Shown here piece by piece: positions 1 to 12,900 of a stretch of DNA of 64,000 nucleotides (positions are counted from its first letter, which is position 1; each line of letters starts with the position of its first letter). A model generated the notes under the pieces. That model did not search any database, had not been told where the DNA came from, and saw nothing but the letters and a program-made list of their open reading frames with translations. The position numbers were made by a program, and so were the translations under genes. This stretch comes from Heliopora coerulea (Eukaryota > Cnidaria > Anthozoa > Scleralcyonacea > Helioporidae): NCBI GenBank assembly GCA_030142905.1, contig JASJOG010000198.1:372001-436000 (forward strand), read 5' to 3'.

Positions 1-65
1 AAACGACAGAACGAAAAACGGAACAACGAATAAATAATCGTTCTATCGAACGATCGAACGAACAA
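1..65. repeat. Degenerate GAAC-type tetranucleotide tract
   Basis: The left edge is made of imperfect gaac/cgaa units. The complete FDPS gene carries a much longer GAAC array at 13795-14180, in the same intron position (between the microexon and the next exon). This supports a common origin for the two FDPS genes including intron sequence. Confidence 0.6.
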
Positions 66-112
66 AATGAAACGAACGCTTTTCAAAATGTAATCATTTA
101 GTATACGTTAGG

Positions 113-464
113 CAGAGTTTACATGGGAGCGAGCCAGTCGTCTTGGTATGGCTAGCCCTTGTAAGAGAGCTGGATTTCACCTCGCGTTTACATGAGAATT
201 TTCTGGCTCTTCTAGGAGGGCTGGATGTAGCACGCATGCCGTATAGGAGGACCAGTCCTTATCAGTGCGTTTACACTGGAAATTTTCAGCCCTCCTAGGC
301 GAGATCTCGGGTAGTCAATAGCAAGATCTCGCTTAGCAGGGCTGGCCTTCTTCTCGTGCAAACAAAAAAAATATCAAAAGGGACTTCACAGAGAGGCGAG
401 ATCTCGGCAAAAAGGGCCAGCCCTACTAAGAGGCTGGTTTACTTCCCAGTAAACACCACCTTAG
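113..464. mobile_element. MITE-like element, family A copy 1 (gggctagcc-rich)
   Basis: The left end (gtttacatgggagcgagccag) and the inverse of the right end (gtttactgggaagtaaacc) form imperfect terminal inverted repeats. The inside repeats gggctggcc / ccagccct modules. A second copy lies at 45605-45903, sharing gagccag, ggctagccct, acatgggaattttc and ggagggccagc in the same order. No coding capacity. It lies just left of the partial FDPS microexon. The element class is unknown; calling it a MITE is inference. Confidence 0.6.
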
Positions 465-484
465 TTTGTTTCTGACAATCCTAC

Positions 485-1916
485 CTCCTTGCAAGTTGTA
501 CACCACTGACTAAAAAGCCGAGAAAAGAGACACACAGTAAGTTCAAAATCGAAGGGAAAATCTAAAGTAGGGAGATAAGTATGACGGAGCTGGTCTGCGG
601 CGCAAACAAGGCCAAATTCGTGAATCTCGATGTTTCAGTGAGAGAGAGCACAACTTTTTTGTGTTAGAAAACCAAAGAAGTAAATCGCGGGCGAAGACTA
701 CGTTTTATTTTATTTATTGTTGAGCTTTCGACCAGACTTTGACTTTGGCCTTCATCACAGCAAACACCAACAGGGTGTCGTCTCACTTCACATGAACAAT
801 CAACTGCTCACTCAGATCACGTAAAGAATCAAAGGCGGAAGGACGTTAATTTTAGTTCCAAACCAAAAACTTGTTAATTACACTTTTAAGTTTTGTTGCT
901 TGTTTCTCTTAAATCTGTGCAATTTATTAATTTATACATCAGTATATCTAGCTGCTATTACGTATCAAAAATAACATCTGACGCGATAGATTTTCTCATC
1001 TGAGATCTTGCAGCCCAGCAAGTTTATAGTCAACTGTCTCATCAAAGACCGAAGTAACCTTCCAAGGCCATCTATGTTCCAGTGACTTAAATCTTTCACT
1101 GAGGGAGCTCTCTTCTTGACCAGTAAAATCGTCTGTCATTAGCCAGAGTAAAACAATAGAAGTTTTACTCGCCGAGAAAGAGTTAAAGGTTAGACCGTTT
1201 GGCTGTCGTCAGAAAGATTGCGGGTACGAGTCTCGTCTTTTACTTTGAGTTGATCTGATTACTAAAAAAGTTGTTCATGTTTGCGACAGAAAGATACAAC
1301 ATAAGTTTTATAGTTTCTAGCTGCAATTCCACAATGTAAATAATTACGCCCTTGTGTTCTTACTTGATTTGACTCAGTGAGCAGTTCTGGTTGCCTACGT
1401 GACGTAGGTTAAAAGGCGCAGGAACTTCCTCTAAAGATTAAGACCTGATGTCAACCGGTCTAAAGCTTAGGAATCAACAATTAACGAGATGTTCCCACAA
1501 AATCTTCACTACTAATTACTATTCCCGCCATGCAAACATTCATGTTAAAATAAATTTCACAAAGGCTAGGTCCCTGACGTTTCATGTTGGTTTCCCCCTC
1601 AAAAGTAAAACGTCTTGTGCCGTGCCTGTTTGCACGAACCTATATTGTTTCATGCCTTCTGCCAAAACAGGAAATACATACAGGAAGACAGGTCGAGAGA
1701 GATTTTGCAAAATACGACCGGACCTGGAAAGACAGATGGCAACATCACTCTGGTCAAGTTTTTTAAAGTACAGGCCATTACCTCTTTCAAGTGTTGAACA
1801 GCGTCTTTTATTTCTTCACATGGTGGGCCAGCGAGTTGTTCAAGTATTCTGGGAAATGCTTCTTCGAATTTCCTCCAATCATCTTTCATCTGCGCTTTTC
1901 GAGTTGCTGCATCCAT
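485..1916 (-). CDS. FDPS: Farnesyl diphosphate synthase paralogue, 5' part (runs off left edge)
   Basis: Two coding exons are visible: 1782-1916 (45 codons from ATG at 1916) and a 25-nt microexon at 485-509. The first encodes MDAATRKAQMKDDWRKFEEA and ends in [16 protein letters not shown] before a GTAATG donor. The microexon encodes SVVYNLQG plus the first base of a Gly codon, between TTTTTAG and GTAGGA. Both match the complete neighbour (exon 1 identical at 34 of 45 residues; microexon SALYNLPG), with the same splice phases. Pro of the NLPGG motif is Gln here. The remaining exons, with both Asp-rich motifs, would lie left of base 1, so activity cannot be judged. It would make C15 or related isoprenyl diphosphates in the cytosol. 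Head-to-tail with the FDPS gene at 6939-16431, so a tandem duplicate. It could be a pseudogene, but nothing visible is broken. Confidence 0.85.
1087..1186 (+). repeat. ~100-bp hairpin repeat (TCTGGCGTTAGCCAGA family), copy 1
   Basis: Starts ttaaatctttc, ends gaaagagttaa, and has a self-complementary core cgtctgtcattagccagag followed by taaaac. Better copies at 32616-32716 and 36116-36216 show the core as gtctggcgttagccagagta. Lies in intron 1 of the partial FDPS gene. Confidence 0.6.
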
Positions 1917-3526
1917 TCTTTGGTCGAATTTACACCCAAAATTTTCAAACGCAAATCAGCTTCACTGCTCCGACCAGTACGGGGGCACTGCGCGAACAAA
2001 TAGAACTTTCTCAGTGGATTTCGCCAGTTTTCAGCATCGTGTCTCTCCTGGTACTAGGAACATCCTGTCACCGAATAAAGGTCAACTGAAAATAATACTA
2101 GGATCAAGTTAACATAATCTTCATAACGTAACGCGTCGGTTTCATGTGGCGTCACAATTCATTTAAACTACACTGGCGCTATTCTTCATAAAGTGATCGA
2201 TAGAGCATTACAGATCAACCTATAAGAAAGCAATGTGTTATAATAAATTTAATGCAGTTATAAGTTAACTAGTCATGAATAACACGTAAGTTCAAGTCAA
2301 AACAATGTTAAAAAAGCTGAGTTTTTCACGCACTTTAAAAGACTTGAGTAAAGAAATTATTTGAATGTTTGTCAACAAAGTGTTCCATAGTTTCGGGGCA
2401 GCCGCTTGAAAGGATCGATCACAAAGCGTTGGGATGTCTTTACATTAACTGGTTTCAACATGACAGCCAAATATTTTACTGTCTTAGAGAGATTTAAGAT
2501 CGGAAAAGTCCATGAATAGCTTTGAAGGTGATACGAAACATTTTGAAAGGTTTTCGAAGTGTATTTGTTTCCGATAAAGTAGTACATAATGCGACGCAGG
2601 AGCGGACAGCACAGATGAACTTTATAGCATAATCACAAAGATAGGCCATTACATTGACAGGTAATGTAATTGTCAACCTTCTGAGGTATCCGTACTGACA
2701 GATTTTCTGTTTTGCAGAATAAGCCCACAATCTGCACACATTCAACCCTGCTAGTACGCATTCTTCTTAAACGAATTACATTTTTCGAGTTAACTTTCGC
2801 TGGGCAGGTCTAACAATGACATTTTCTCGTCGTAGTGCCCTGAGGATGGTTCGAGATAGAATCGGAACATTGTTCACCCTCGTGAATAACCGTTACGTCG
2901 TCGGTAAAGTCTCATGTGCATCTAACGTGGATCGTTAGTCTCTTGTAAAGTGGAGGAATGGAACTTTTATCCAAAAACAATGTGAGTACATACATCCTAG
3001 GAAGAATTTAAACTTACGTGAAAGGTAGTAAAAATTTTGGCATCAAATACTGTTACTTAAAGACGAGTGTTGAAGCGGTTGCCGTGGCAAGAGTGACGTT
3101 TCAAAATACCTTCCAATTACTGTTTAACCTAATTCAGTTCGTAAAAGAGCATGGTATTGCCCAATATTTTTTACATTAAAATTTTTCTTCACGTGCGGAA
3201 AGTCAACGAGCAGATATTTAAAAATTCTGAGAAATCCAATTTTTAAAGGTGCAAAAACTTGATCTTTTTCGCGTAAAAATTTTTAGGATTTTAAAATTTC
3301 ATTAAAATCTGTCCGTTCACTGACCATACATGATGAAAAACGTTAATGATAAGGAATGGGTGTCGCAATGCCATTTTACTGGTTAAATCGTGTTAGATCA
3401 TAACCAGAAGAAATTTTAAAAGCTGTCTGTAGCCAATCAAAATTTAGAGAGCATCGAAATTGTCCTAGGATAACCAACAGGTTCTCTCTTTGCTAAAAGT
3501 AAAAAGCCCCTTAGCATGATGTAGAT

Positions 3527-3977
3527 AGATAATAAGAGTCACGTGAGGCCAATCACTACTGCATAACGTTTTATTAAAAAGGTTAAAAGTCTGAGCTTTC
3601 GTCGCACAACGACATCATCAGACACGAGAAGGATAAGAATTAAAGCAGCAGTTATATAATAGTGATACAATGATATGCTAAACTATGTCAGCGATCTTTT
3701 ATTTTAATTTTATTTTAACCGTAAAATATTCCAATTTATTCTAAAATTCTTTTAATATGTTTACCATTACCTTCTAACTTTTAATTATTCACTTGAATGT
3801 CATTTACTGATTCAAATATCCACTGATATAGTCTAGCATAGCATTATATCACCATTACATAACTACCAGTTTCATGCTTATCCTTCTCGTCTCTGATGAT
3901 GTCGTTGTACGATGAAAGCTCGGACTTAGTAAAACGTTATGCAGTGGTGATTGATCTTATTTGACTCTTATTATCTC
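3527..3977. mobile_element. MITE-like element with ~110-bp terminal inverted repeats
   Basis: The left arm begins agataataagagtca and contains gcataacgttttat, gagctttcgtcgcac and acgacatcatcagac. The right arm carries the same words inverted: gtctgatgatgtcgttgta is near 3890 and taaaacgttatgcagtgg is near 3930, ending gactcttattatct. Total about 450 bp with an AT-rich centre and no ORF. This is a classic non-autonomous DNA transposon layout. Confidence 0.8.
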
Positions 3978-4130
3978 CATTTTAATTTTTAATTTTTGAT
4001 GATTTTCTTTTGCTTCTTGTGAGGAGCCTGATGAAAAATACCTCTGGTGATTCAGGTTTCCTGATTAAAGATCAATCACACACACATTATCCATCTCTCT
4101 TTGCTGTTCTATGAGCTCAATGTTTTCAGT

Positions 4131-4245
4131 TGGCTCGATAGCTCAGTTAGGAAAGCAACGGTCAGATGTCACAGGGACATACCACACTAAGGTCATGCTT
4201 CCTGTACCATTGCTCTACCAATTAAACTGGTAGTGAGTTCGAAGA
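4131..4245. repeat. tRNA-like (SINE-type) relic, both orientations
   Basis: It contains tggctcgatagctcagttag (A-box-like, plus) and, further on, the inverse of a similar motif (ccattgctctaccaattaaa). It resembles the better tRNA-like unit at 16925-17005. It cannot fold as a single tRNA, so it is not called a tRNA gene. Confidence 0.45.
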
Positions 4246-4639
4246 AGTCAATTCAATTTTTCGATTTGAAATGTTCTCTTCGTCGATACCATCCAACGTT
4301 TCACGAAGTATTTCGTGGACTGTGGTTCCTTGTGTTTGGGCCTTTAAATTTATAAGCTAAAAAAAGCTTATAGCTTATATAGATATTATTTGTAATCAGA
4401 TGTAATTCCACGCCTCTCTTGAAAACCAGTTTTAGCTGAATGGGGTAAGGGTGATTAAATAAAGTTTTTATGTTATCTTATCTTATGTTATCCTTTGAAT
4501 TTATTGTACATATCACCAGGAGATAGATCTTTTACCTGATACTGAAACTCAACTAAAAAAGCTAAAAGTTAAAAGTTTTGATACCAGATAAAGATTGGAC
4601 GCAAATTATTTAGGTATTAAGAAACGAACACATCAAAAT

Positions 4640-5340
4640 ATTCATGTTATCAACTTTCTCACAGAAACAAGCGGTTGCGGCCGAGAAAATCGAGCGGGAA
4701 GTTCATGTAAATCAAGATGAATCTGTCTCGGATTTGTCACCGATTTGATTTTTATTCATGAATTATTAATCAGCTTCTTTTAAAAAACTAAACAAAATAA
4801 GTACGATTTTCACAATATGAGCGCCGCTATTGTATTGGAAATACAAGTCCGAGCCGAAGGAAAGTGATTGTATGTCTAAGACAACGTCGACCCGAATATT
4901 GAGAAGTATTGCTATTGTACAATTACATGTCAACATTTATGTTCTTTAAAAATAGTGAAGATCCCAACGATTTTAGCCGAGAAAGTAGAACGACAAGTTC
5001 GTGTAAATCAGTTATGTCACAAATACAACACGTGTTTCGTATCACATTTACAACTTAAGTTTTTCTTTATGAATTCTTGATGAATGAGTACTATAAGTAC
5101 TGTTTACAGCACGGACGCGAATGTTGTAAACAACTTATGAAACGAATACATGTAAGCATTCGTGTTCTTGAAAACTGGTGAAGATTCCAGCGGTTTTAGC
5201 CGAGAAAATAGCACGAAAAAATTCATGAAAAGCAGTGTGACATACATTTACAATTACTGATTAAACTTCAAATTCTTTTGGTTTTTCTTAATGAATTATT
5301 AACGAGTATTTTAAGACAGGTTCACAATCAGTGCCAGCTG
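4640..5340. repeat. Three diverged tandem units (~220-300 bp each)
   Basis: The phrase gccgagaaa(a/g)t(a/c)ga/gca-cg recurs near 4679, 4975 and 5198. Each is preceded by a gt(t/g)-tc(a/t)ac-ttt or cat-tatgttctt motif and followed by gttc(a/g)tgtaaa-tca-t. Identity is low, so this is an old tandem duplication. No ORF persists. Confidence 0.45.
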
Positions 5341-5710
5341 AAAAGCTCAATTTGTTTCAAGAATTTAAAAAGCTTCCTAAATATTTCTACATTTTCACTA
5401 AACAAGATTATCAATTGAAGGAATATTATGCATTGTTGTTAATCCAAGTTTAGCTCAGAGTTATAACAAACGATACGCGAACGTTTTCCAAGCACAAATC
5501 CTCCAGATGTTTCCATTAATAAGAAAAAATCCCACTTTTAAAACTTTCGCCAAGACTTCCTCCATATGTTTGCCTCTGTCGAAGTTTCGGCCCGAACAAA
5601 AGAAAACACGAAGCCCGAAAAAAGCTGGTTTTAATGTGTGTGCTTTCTGGATCGCCCGATAACTTGGCCAGAGGTAGACTTGGAGCAAGTCTAACCTTCG
5701 CCCTCCATTG

Positions 5711-5776
5711 AGACTCAAACTATCGAGAGCGTCTCACTCCTAAACAGATTACGGGTTCAATCCCCGTCAGAGGTCC
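5711..5776 (+). repeat. tRNA-like relic with intact T-arm
   Basis: A perfect T-stem and loop, acgggttcaatccccgt, is followed by cagaggtc. The upstream D-arm and anticodon arm do not pair properly. This is read as a tRNA-derived repeat and not a functional tRNA. Confidence 0.4.
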
Positions 5777-6600
5777 TGAAACATTTTCTGAGGATTTCGA
5801 CCTGACAAACCTCGGTCACATTACGTTTGTTTCCTAAACGTGTTTCCGATGATTAAAAATGATCAGAGAAGCATTATAATGAAATTACGCGAAATGCAGT
5901 AGTCTGTCCTTGCTCAAGCAAGGTGCGCCCTTGTCGATACGATGGTAATAGTTGGAGATTTTTCCCCCACCCAGATCAGCGAAGATTTGCAAGACAAGGC
6001 TGAACATAGTTTGAGCGCCGTCCACCCTTATGAAAATTTCACATGTCATTTTACATATAAAAATAGTATTTCATAACTAATAAAAGTTTTAATTCCATAC
6101 GTGAAAATAAAACATCATGTATCAAATTAACTTTCATTTCTCATATCTCAAACTGATTGCAAATTCGTGAGCAAAACACTAAGGAAGTCAGTACCGAAAC
6201 GTAGCTTAGATATCTGATCTTAATTAGCCTAGGACTTTCACAACTTTAAACCCGACCACCCCTTCGCTTGAGATGTAATATCATACACTCGACAGTCGTG
6301 TATCATCAGATATCCAAACACCTCGAAGTTGGTTAAAAAAAACTCGGCTGTCTCCTCGTTTTTCAACTCACTTCTCGGATGAAACGCTCTTTCTCGGTGT
6401 ACGATATATTACGTGAAACAAGAAACTGAAAATTTTGAACCAAGTCATTTCACATACGATTAAAGTATTTTGTACATGAAAACCTTCCGATTCCATATGT
6501 GAAACGAAAGTTTCAGACATCAAAATGTTCCAATTTCATGTTTTTTACATGTCAAATGACATGAAATTTTCGCGAGGGCCGGAGGGTGGTTGGCAATCAT

Positions 6601-6785
6601 AGGGGGCGTTCACACTGAGATCGATCTAACTTGAATCGATCTGAGATCGATTTCAGTTCGCTTCGTGGAGGCGTTCACACTCGTTTGGATCGATCTCAGT
6701 TCGCATTCAAGCGTTCACACTCAGATCGATTTTGACTTAGATCGACCTCAGATCAATCTAATACGCTAGTGTGAACGGACCCATA
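6601..6785. mobile_element. Small TIR element built of gatcgat modules
   Basis: The ends are ggggcgttcacact and its near-inverse agtgtgaacggaccc. The same gcgttcacact end motif also occurs internally, and the body is a run of (c)agatcgat(c/t) words. 185 bp, no ORF. It lies 150 bp beyond the stop codon of the complete FDPS gene. Confidence 0.65.
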
Positions 6786-6938
6786 TTGAACAAGTGGCAC
6801 CTAATTCAAAGGTAATTTCCTGACGGTAACCTATGGCTGAGGATTTTCTAACTAATGTATGTCCTAAGAATTGTAAGGATCTTAAGTATCGGGGTCTAAA
6901 CTATCATCGCATGAAAATTTCATTACAATTAGGTATCA

Positions 6939-9900
6939 TCATTTGTTTCTCTTGTACAGTTTATCAGTTAATTCAGTGAAAATCTCCTTTGGCAAGCTTA
7001 CGGGGGCCTTCGAAATTAGGTCCGTGAGTCTCGCGTAGCTCTTCTCCTCGTAATCTTTAAAAACTGATGCAATACCCAACTGAGTGTACACTTCTTTGAC
7101 TTTCGCTACAGCTTTACTGTCGTTGATGCCATAGTTTCTCTATAAAACCACCATAACTTAAATTACTCATTATAGCTGGCTGGTTGGTTGAACTTTATTT
7201 AACCTTGACATCTCCTCATGCACATAATTCTGTTTCAGACAGCCAATGGCGCACCCAAAGGGACGGGGGAGGCTTAGGGGTTTAAGTCCCTTCCTTAGCA
7301 ACCAGAAAAATGATTTCTATTTGCGTCCAGGAAAAAAAATTAAGTAAAATTAAAAGTGGACGGCGTCGAGTGTACCACACCCCTGACAGACCACCGTGAA
7401 ATGCAGTAATTTCTCCAACACCTTACCAGTGTGTTGTGAACAAGGACTTTCCATTCATGATGATGTACTTCGCTGTGTAGAGATTTTAACCTGCTAAGGC
7501 GCAAGGACACACCCTATAATTTTACTCTGGCTAACATAAGACGATTTTACTCATCAAAGGGATTATCTCTGCCCTTTAGCAAGTTAACAGCCATCTCCCT
7601 AACCCACTAAGGGACAAGGGCACACCTTACACTTTTATTCTGGCTAACCCCAGACGACTTTACTTGTCAAGGGGACGAGCCCTTCCCCTTAACGAGTTAA
7701 CATATAAAACATTCCCGAGGGAGTACACCTCCAGAGTCCAGTAACGGAGGCTTATTTCACCCTTTATGTCGCAGTGTTACAATTCTGCTACTGATGATAT
7801 TTTACTCCGTCTAAGGCCAGACGATTTTACTTGTCCAGTGGACGCCTGGGTTTGAATTCTCGCATTCAAACAAGAGTGTTAGCCAAAAGGTCCCCTTGGG
7901 CACATGTTATTCTAAAATTCTTGATTCTTTTAGGTAGACTGTCATCAAAAGAACTTACCTTCAAAATTTCTAGTTGTTCTTCGTTAACCCTTTGTAAAGC
8001 TTGCACCAGGAGCCAAGTACACTTGGCGTCTTCGATGTCCGTTCCAACTTTACCAGTCACTGCGGGATCACCATAGCAATCCAAGTAGTCATCCTTTATT
8101 GGAGGAGGAATAGCAAGGTTGGATCAAGGTTAGCAGACGGTGGGAAACAGTTGGTAAGCGAGTGAGCGAACGAATGAATAAGTGATAAATAGATAAGTGA
8201 GTAAGTGTTTAAGTAAGTGATTAAGTAAATGAGTGAGGAAGTGAATGAGCAGTGAGGAGAGTAAAAGTGGAAAGTGAGGTGATAAGCAAGTGTGTAAACG
8301 AATGAGTAAGAGAGCAATCAAGCAAGATAGTGCGTAAGTAAGCTAGTAAGTATACAAATAAGTTCGAAGGATGGTAGATAGGTGGGTATGTGGATAGACA
8401 AGTAGGTAAGTAGGTAGGTAGGTGGGTAGGTAGGTAGGTAGGTAGGTAGATAGGTAGGTAGGTTGGTAGGTAGGTAGGAACGTAGGTAGGTAGGAACGTA
8501 GGTAGGTAGGAAGGTAGGTAGGAAGGTAGGTAGGTAGGTAGGTAGGTAGGTAGGTAGGTAAGTAGGTAGGTAGGTAAGTAGGTAGGTAGGTAAGTAGGTA
8601 GGTAGGTAAGTAGGTAGGTAGGTAAGTAGGTAGGTAGGTAAGTAGGTAGGTAGGTAGGTAGGTAGGAACGTAGGTAGGTAGGAAGGTAGGTAGGTAGGAA
8701 GGTAGGTAGGTAGGTAGGTAGGTAGGTAGGTAAGTAGGTAGGTAGGTAAGTAGGTAGGTAGGTAAGTAGGTAGGTAGGTAGGAAGGTAGGTAGGTAGGTA
8801 GGTAGGTAGGTAGGTAGGTAGGTAGGTAGGTAGGTAGGTAGGTAGGTAGGTAGGTAAGTAGGTAGGTAGGTAAGTAGGTAGGTAGGTAAGTAGGTAGGTA
8901 GGTAAGTAGGTAGGTAGGTAAGTAGGTAGGTAGGTAGGTAGGTAGGTAGGTAAGTAGGTAGGTATGTAGGTAGGTAGGTAAGTAGGTAGGTATGTAGGTA
9001 GGTAGGTAGGTAAGTAGGTAGGTAGGTAAGTAGGTAGGTAGGTAGGTAGGTAGGTAGGTAGGTGGGTGGGTGGGTGGGTGGGTAGGTAGGTAGGTAGGTA
9101 GGTAGGTAGGTAGGTAGGTAGGTAGGTAGGTAGGTAGGTAGGTAGGTAGGTAGGTAGGTAGGTAGGTAAGGTAGGTAGGTAGGTAGGTAGGTAGGTCGGT
9201 AGGTAGGTCGGTAGGTCGGTAAGAGTGCAGAAGCAAAGATAGATAGTTAAGTACCTACGTATCCCCCTCTTAGCTGAAGGCAAGAAGGCAAGAACTAAAA
9301 CAGGCCCGCAGGTTGGCGGACAAGCAGGCACGCACGCATTTTTTGCTACTCTGAAACACCCATTCGAGTCATTTCTATTGTGACTCAATGATTCTTTAAT
9401 CCCAATTTCACTGAATTACCGACATGATAACTAGGCTCCGGGCCCTAACTCATATGAACATAAATGAAAAATACATCAGCAGCCCGATTACAACGAAGTT
9501 CCGTGCACAAGCATTTGACGAAATCCTTAAAAAGTGAGGTTAGCAAAATTCACGTAGGAATTAAAATAAGTTTTTGATTTAGTCACCTGGATTTGAAAAA
9601 ATTCGCCAATTTCAAGAAGGATTTCTTTAGCACTGTCATGAAGTTTCTGGTCGGTGATGTCTACCTAAATGAAAAGATTAACAATGTGCGGCCGGAACCG
9701 GAGATTTTTATGGTTTGACACTCCATAAATCTAGTTACGTTCTGGAGGTGAAGGAAATCCTACCCAGTAACACTAGCAAAGCCACGAGGAGAGTGGAGTT
9801 TAGAAGTATGGTCAACTAGGTTCACTCATGTATGAAGAGAGTACGTCCAGGTGGGGACTGCAGTCTTGCACGGAAACAACACAGTCCTACCTTCCAGGGG

Positions 9901-12900
9901 TGTAGTTTACGGGGGAACATGGGGGTGTGACACCCCCAAAGTTTGTCATAAAGCAAAACATTCGGGCAAAAATGGATAGTAATTCGGACGAAATTTCGTT
10001 TGGTAAGATTAGACAAAATCGATTTGAGTTACTGGTGTATATTTAATTTACGTACTGGGGCTGAGGAAGCGAGGGTACACCATGCATGGCCTGAATGCGC
10101 ATCGAATTAAATTCGGGCAATTATTGAAAGGATACAATGTTAGGGCAAACCAAGTTGGACACCCCCCAATCAAAGTGGTTGAACTACGCTCCTGCTACCT
10201 CCGTCTGGAAGTGGTAATAAAGCTCTCTAGAGAAGCAGATGCAAACTAAAGAGTGAAGGGCTAAGATTTTTCCACACCCCACAGTATGCATGTGTCTTTG
10301 TGTTCAACATGGAGCCCCAGAACTCTCCCCACTCCCCGTGGTTCACTCTGGCCACGCCACAGCCCAGCACATACATACATGAACAATGCAAAAGGCCCAC
10401 TCGATTAGTCATCGCAACAAAACGTCTATGAAACATGGAAAAACATCCCCCAAAAGAAGAATGACATGTACTGCAACATATGAAAGATGATTCTGGTAAT
10501 CAGCCAGAATATAATTCTTTCACATAACGCTATACAGACCAAGCTATGAAGGGATATAACGCCATACAGACCAAGCTATGAAGGGATATAACGCCATACA
10601 GACCAAGCTATGAAGGGATATTTCCAATGTTTCCTTACACTATCCCTGAAAGAAGTAGCCATGTTGGACTAAAAAAGATAATTTGTCTGAGGGCTCAAAT
10701 GAGAGTATAAGTTCCTGTGCTGTCCAAAGCTTTTTCAGTACCAACCAGTTCCCGTTGCAGAGGGAACTTAAAAAATTTTGCGCCGGTGCATCCAAAAGTA
10801 TCGTTTACACATGTGACTTTCAGTAGCGTTGCTGTGGTTAGCAACAGGTCATGCAATGCTAATTTACGATTTTCTGAACATAGCAACCGGTCATGTAGAA
10901 CAAAACAGACTCCGAAAAATAACATCTTGTGAACTTAAAATTCGAGTTGGAGAAAGACAAAAGTGAGACTGTAATATTTCGACTGTATTGCAAAGTTATC
11001 ATCAGTGCAATAAAGTCGAAATGTTACAGTCTTACTTTTGTCTTGCTCTAACTCGAATTTTGAGTTCACACGATGTTATTTTTCGGAATCTGTTTTGTTC
11101 TAAATTTCTTGAAGTTGTCAGCTGGTTGTGGCAACTGGTCATGCTAAGCAAATCTAAAATTATCTACGATCTTCAGATTTGAAGCAATCGAAGATGAGCC
11201 CCCAGCCTCTATTCAGCCCCCATTTTAATAAGTTCCCAATTGTAAATCTGCATAGCATGACCTGTTGCTATGGTTGGCTTTGGTGCAGGAGCCTTTTTGC
11301 CTGGCGATCGTCATCCTGGTGGATGCAATAAACCTTTGACAGTTTATGCAGCAAGACAACTGCTCACGATTCTCTCCAGTTCATCCACGACGCTGGCGTG
11401 AGTTTAACACATTAACCAAGGTGACTATCACGAGCCTTAAAGGCTACTCTGCACCGTACAATTGTAGCTCGTGATTGTTCATCCTGGTGCATACGATTTA
11501 ATCACAAGTGTTTAAGGGACGTATTGCAACATTTGCGAGCCAATCATAAGCAGGGCTGCGCGCAGGACAAACGATCACATACACCAGGAGTATATCGTGC
11601 GCAACAACCGTATTGTGTGAATGAGTTCTCACGCTGTCAGGCGGTGGCACCATCGTTCATCGTGTCTCACGTCATGGCCGAAAATTAGCAAGTCGATAGC
11701 GTAAGTCACATTCAACAAAGATATGATCAGACGGTTTGGGGGAGATCACTCACCAGATACATTGCCAGGGCTACGGGGAGGTAGAAGGAGTAAAAAGCGG
11801 TCTTCCATTTCACGATTGCTTTGTACCTGAGTTTTCGTGAACGAAAAATAATAGATGTTTGTATAAAGATCTAAATGAACAAGTACATTATTTAATTACT
11901 TGATTGATTGATTGATTAATTGGTCGATTGATTGTTTGACATATTGTTTCATTAACTTACTGATTGACTGACTGATTGACTGATTGATTGATTGATTACC
12001 ATTATTGATTAGGGAGTAAGTATAAGTGAATGAATAAAGTATATGAAGAAAGGGGGGGGGGGTGAATAAAGGGGATGAATGAAGGAATGTGTGAATAGAT
12101 GAACGAATAAACGAGCGAACGAACAAACGGATGAGAGAGTGAACGAGAATAAATAAGTGAGTAAGCATGTGAGTGAATAATCGAGGGAGTAAATAAGTCA
12201 GTAAATAAAACAAATCAATAACGATTAAATCTTACCTATCCAAAGTAAAATTAGCAAAATTTTCTCCTGGTTTTGTTATTAAATCTAGAGTTTGACCAGT
12301 TTCAGTTTGGAAAGTTGTCTACATTAAAACAAAACATTGCTGAAGTCAAAATGGTTGAATTTTCTTTTTAAACACTTAAGTGCAGAAATGTGAAAAGATC
12401 GTGTGAAGGTCGTACCACCGCTAAGATTATATGAGAACTAGACGTCAAAGGAGACTTCGAACCTACTTCCATGGCTCAAGTTCCACAACTGCCACGATCT
12501 CCACGATAACCGCAATTGCTATGTTCTCATAATCCTACGGTAATCGCACGACTAAAAAAACCTTGCATCGTACGAGGATCGCATGATCCTCGCAATTATA
12601 AGAGAGTCAGGCTTTAGAGAGCGGGGCAGCAAGAACGTGATCACTTGGCACCCTAAATTAAGCTAAAACAGCAACAGCCACAACAATTTCGGGCGCACTC
12701 AACGCTATCGTATTTCTTAGACTGGACAAATTCATTTTTGAGAAAATAATCTCAATTTGATTTGTCTTACTTAAATTTGTCGTTTCGTTTCTCAGTTTTT
12801 GTAAAGACTGGTCAATATCATTTTGCAAAGCCCGTTCATGAACCAACTAAATTGCAAGAAATCTGCGTTAAGCTCGTCCACCAGACTGAGCCATGTAATA

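Larger units (their letters stand above)
1917..6938. other. Intergenic region between the two FDPS genes
   Basis: About 5 kb without a supportable gene. It holds a long-TIR element (3527-3977), a tRNA-like repeat (4131-4245), a diverged tandem repeat (4640-5340), a second tRNA-like relic (5711-5776) and a small TIR element (6601-6785). The ORF at 5461-5718 (minus, 85 codons) has no splice context or recognisable domain and is probably chance. The promoter of the left FDPS gene should lie at its left end, but I see no clear element. Confidence 0.7.

Noticed and set aside
1448..2089. 213-codon plus-strand ORF
   Set aside because: Antisense to FDPS exon 1 of the left copy, which has clear homology and splice sites on the other strand; the ORF protein has no recognisable domain.
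8395..9226. CRISPR-like or telomeric array
   Set aside because: There are no spacers; the unit is a 4-bp microsatellite and not the TTAGGG telomere repeat.
8318..9388. Long minus-strand ORFs (356 and 297 codons) encoding Pro-Thr-Tyr-Leu repeats
   Set aside because: They are translations of the (GTAG)n array in an FDPS intron, open in several frames at once, with no flanking gene structure.
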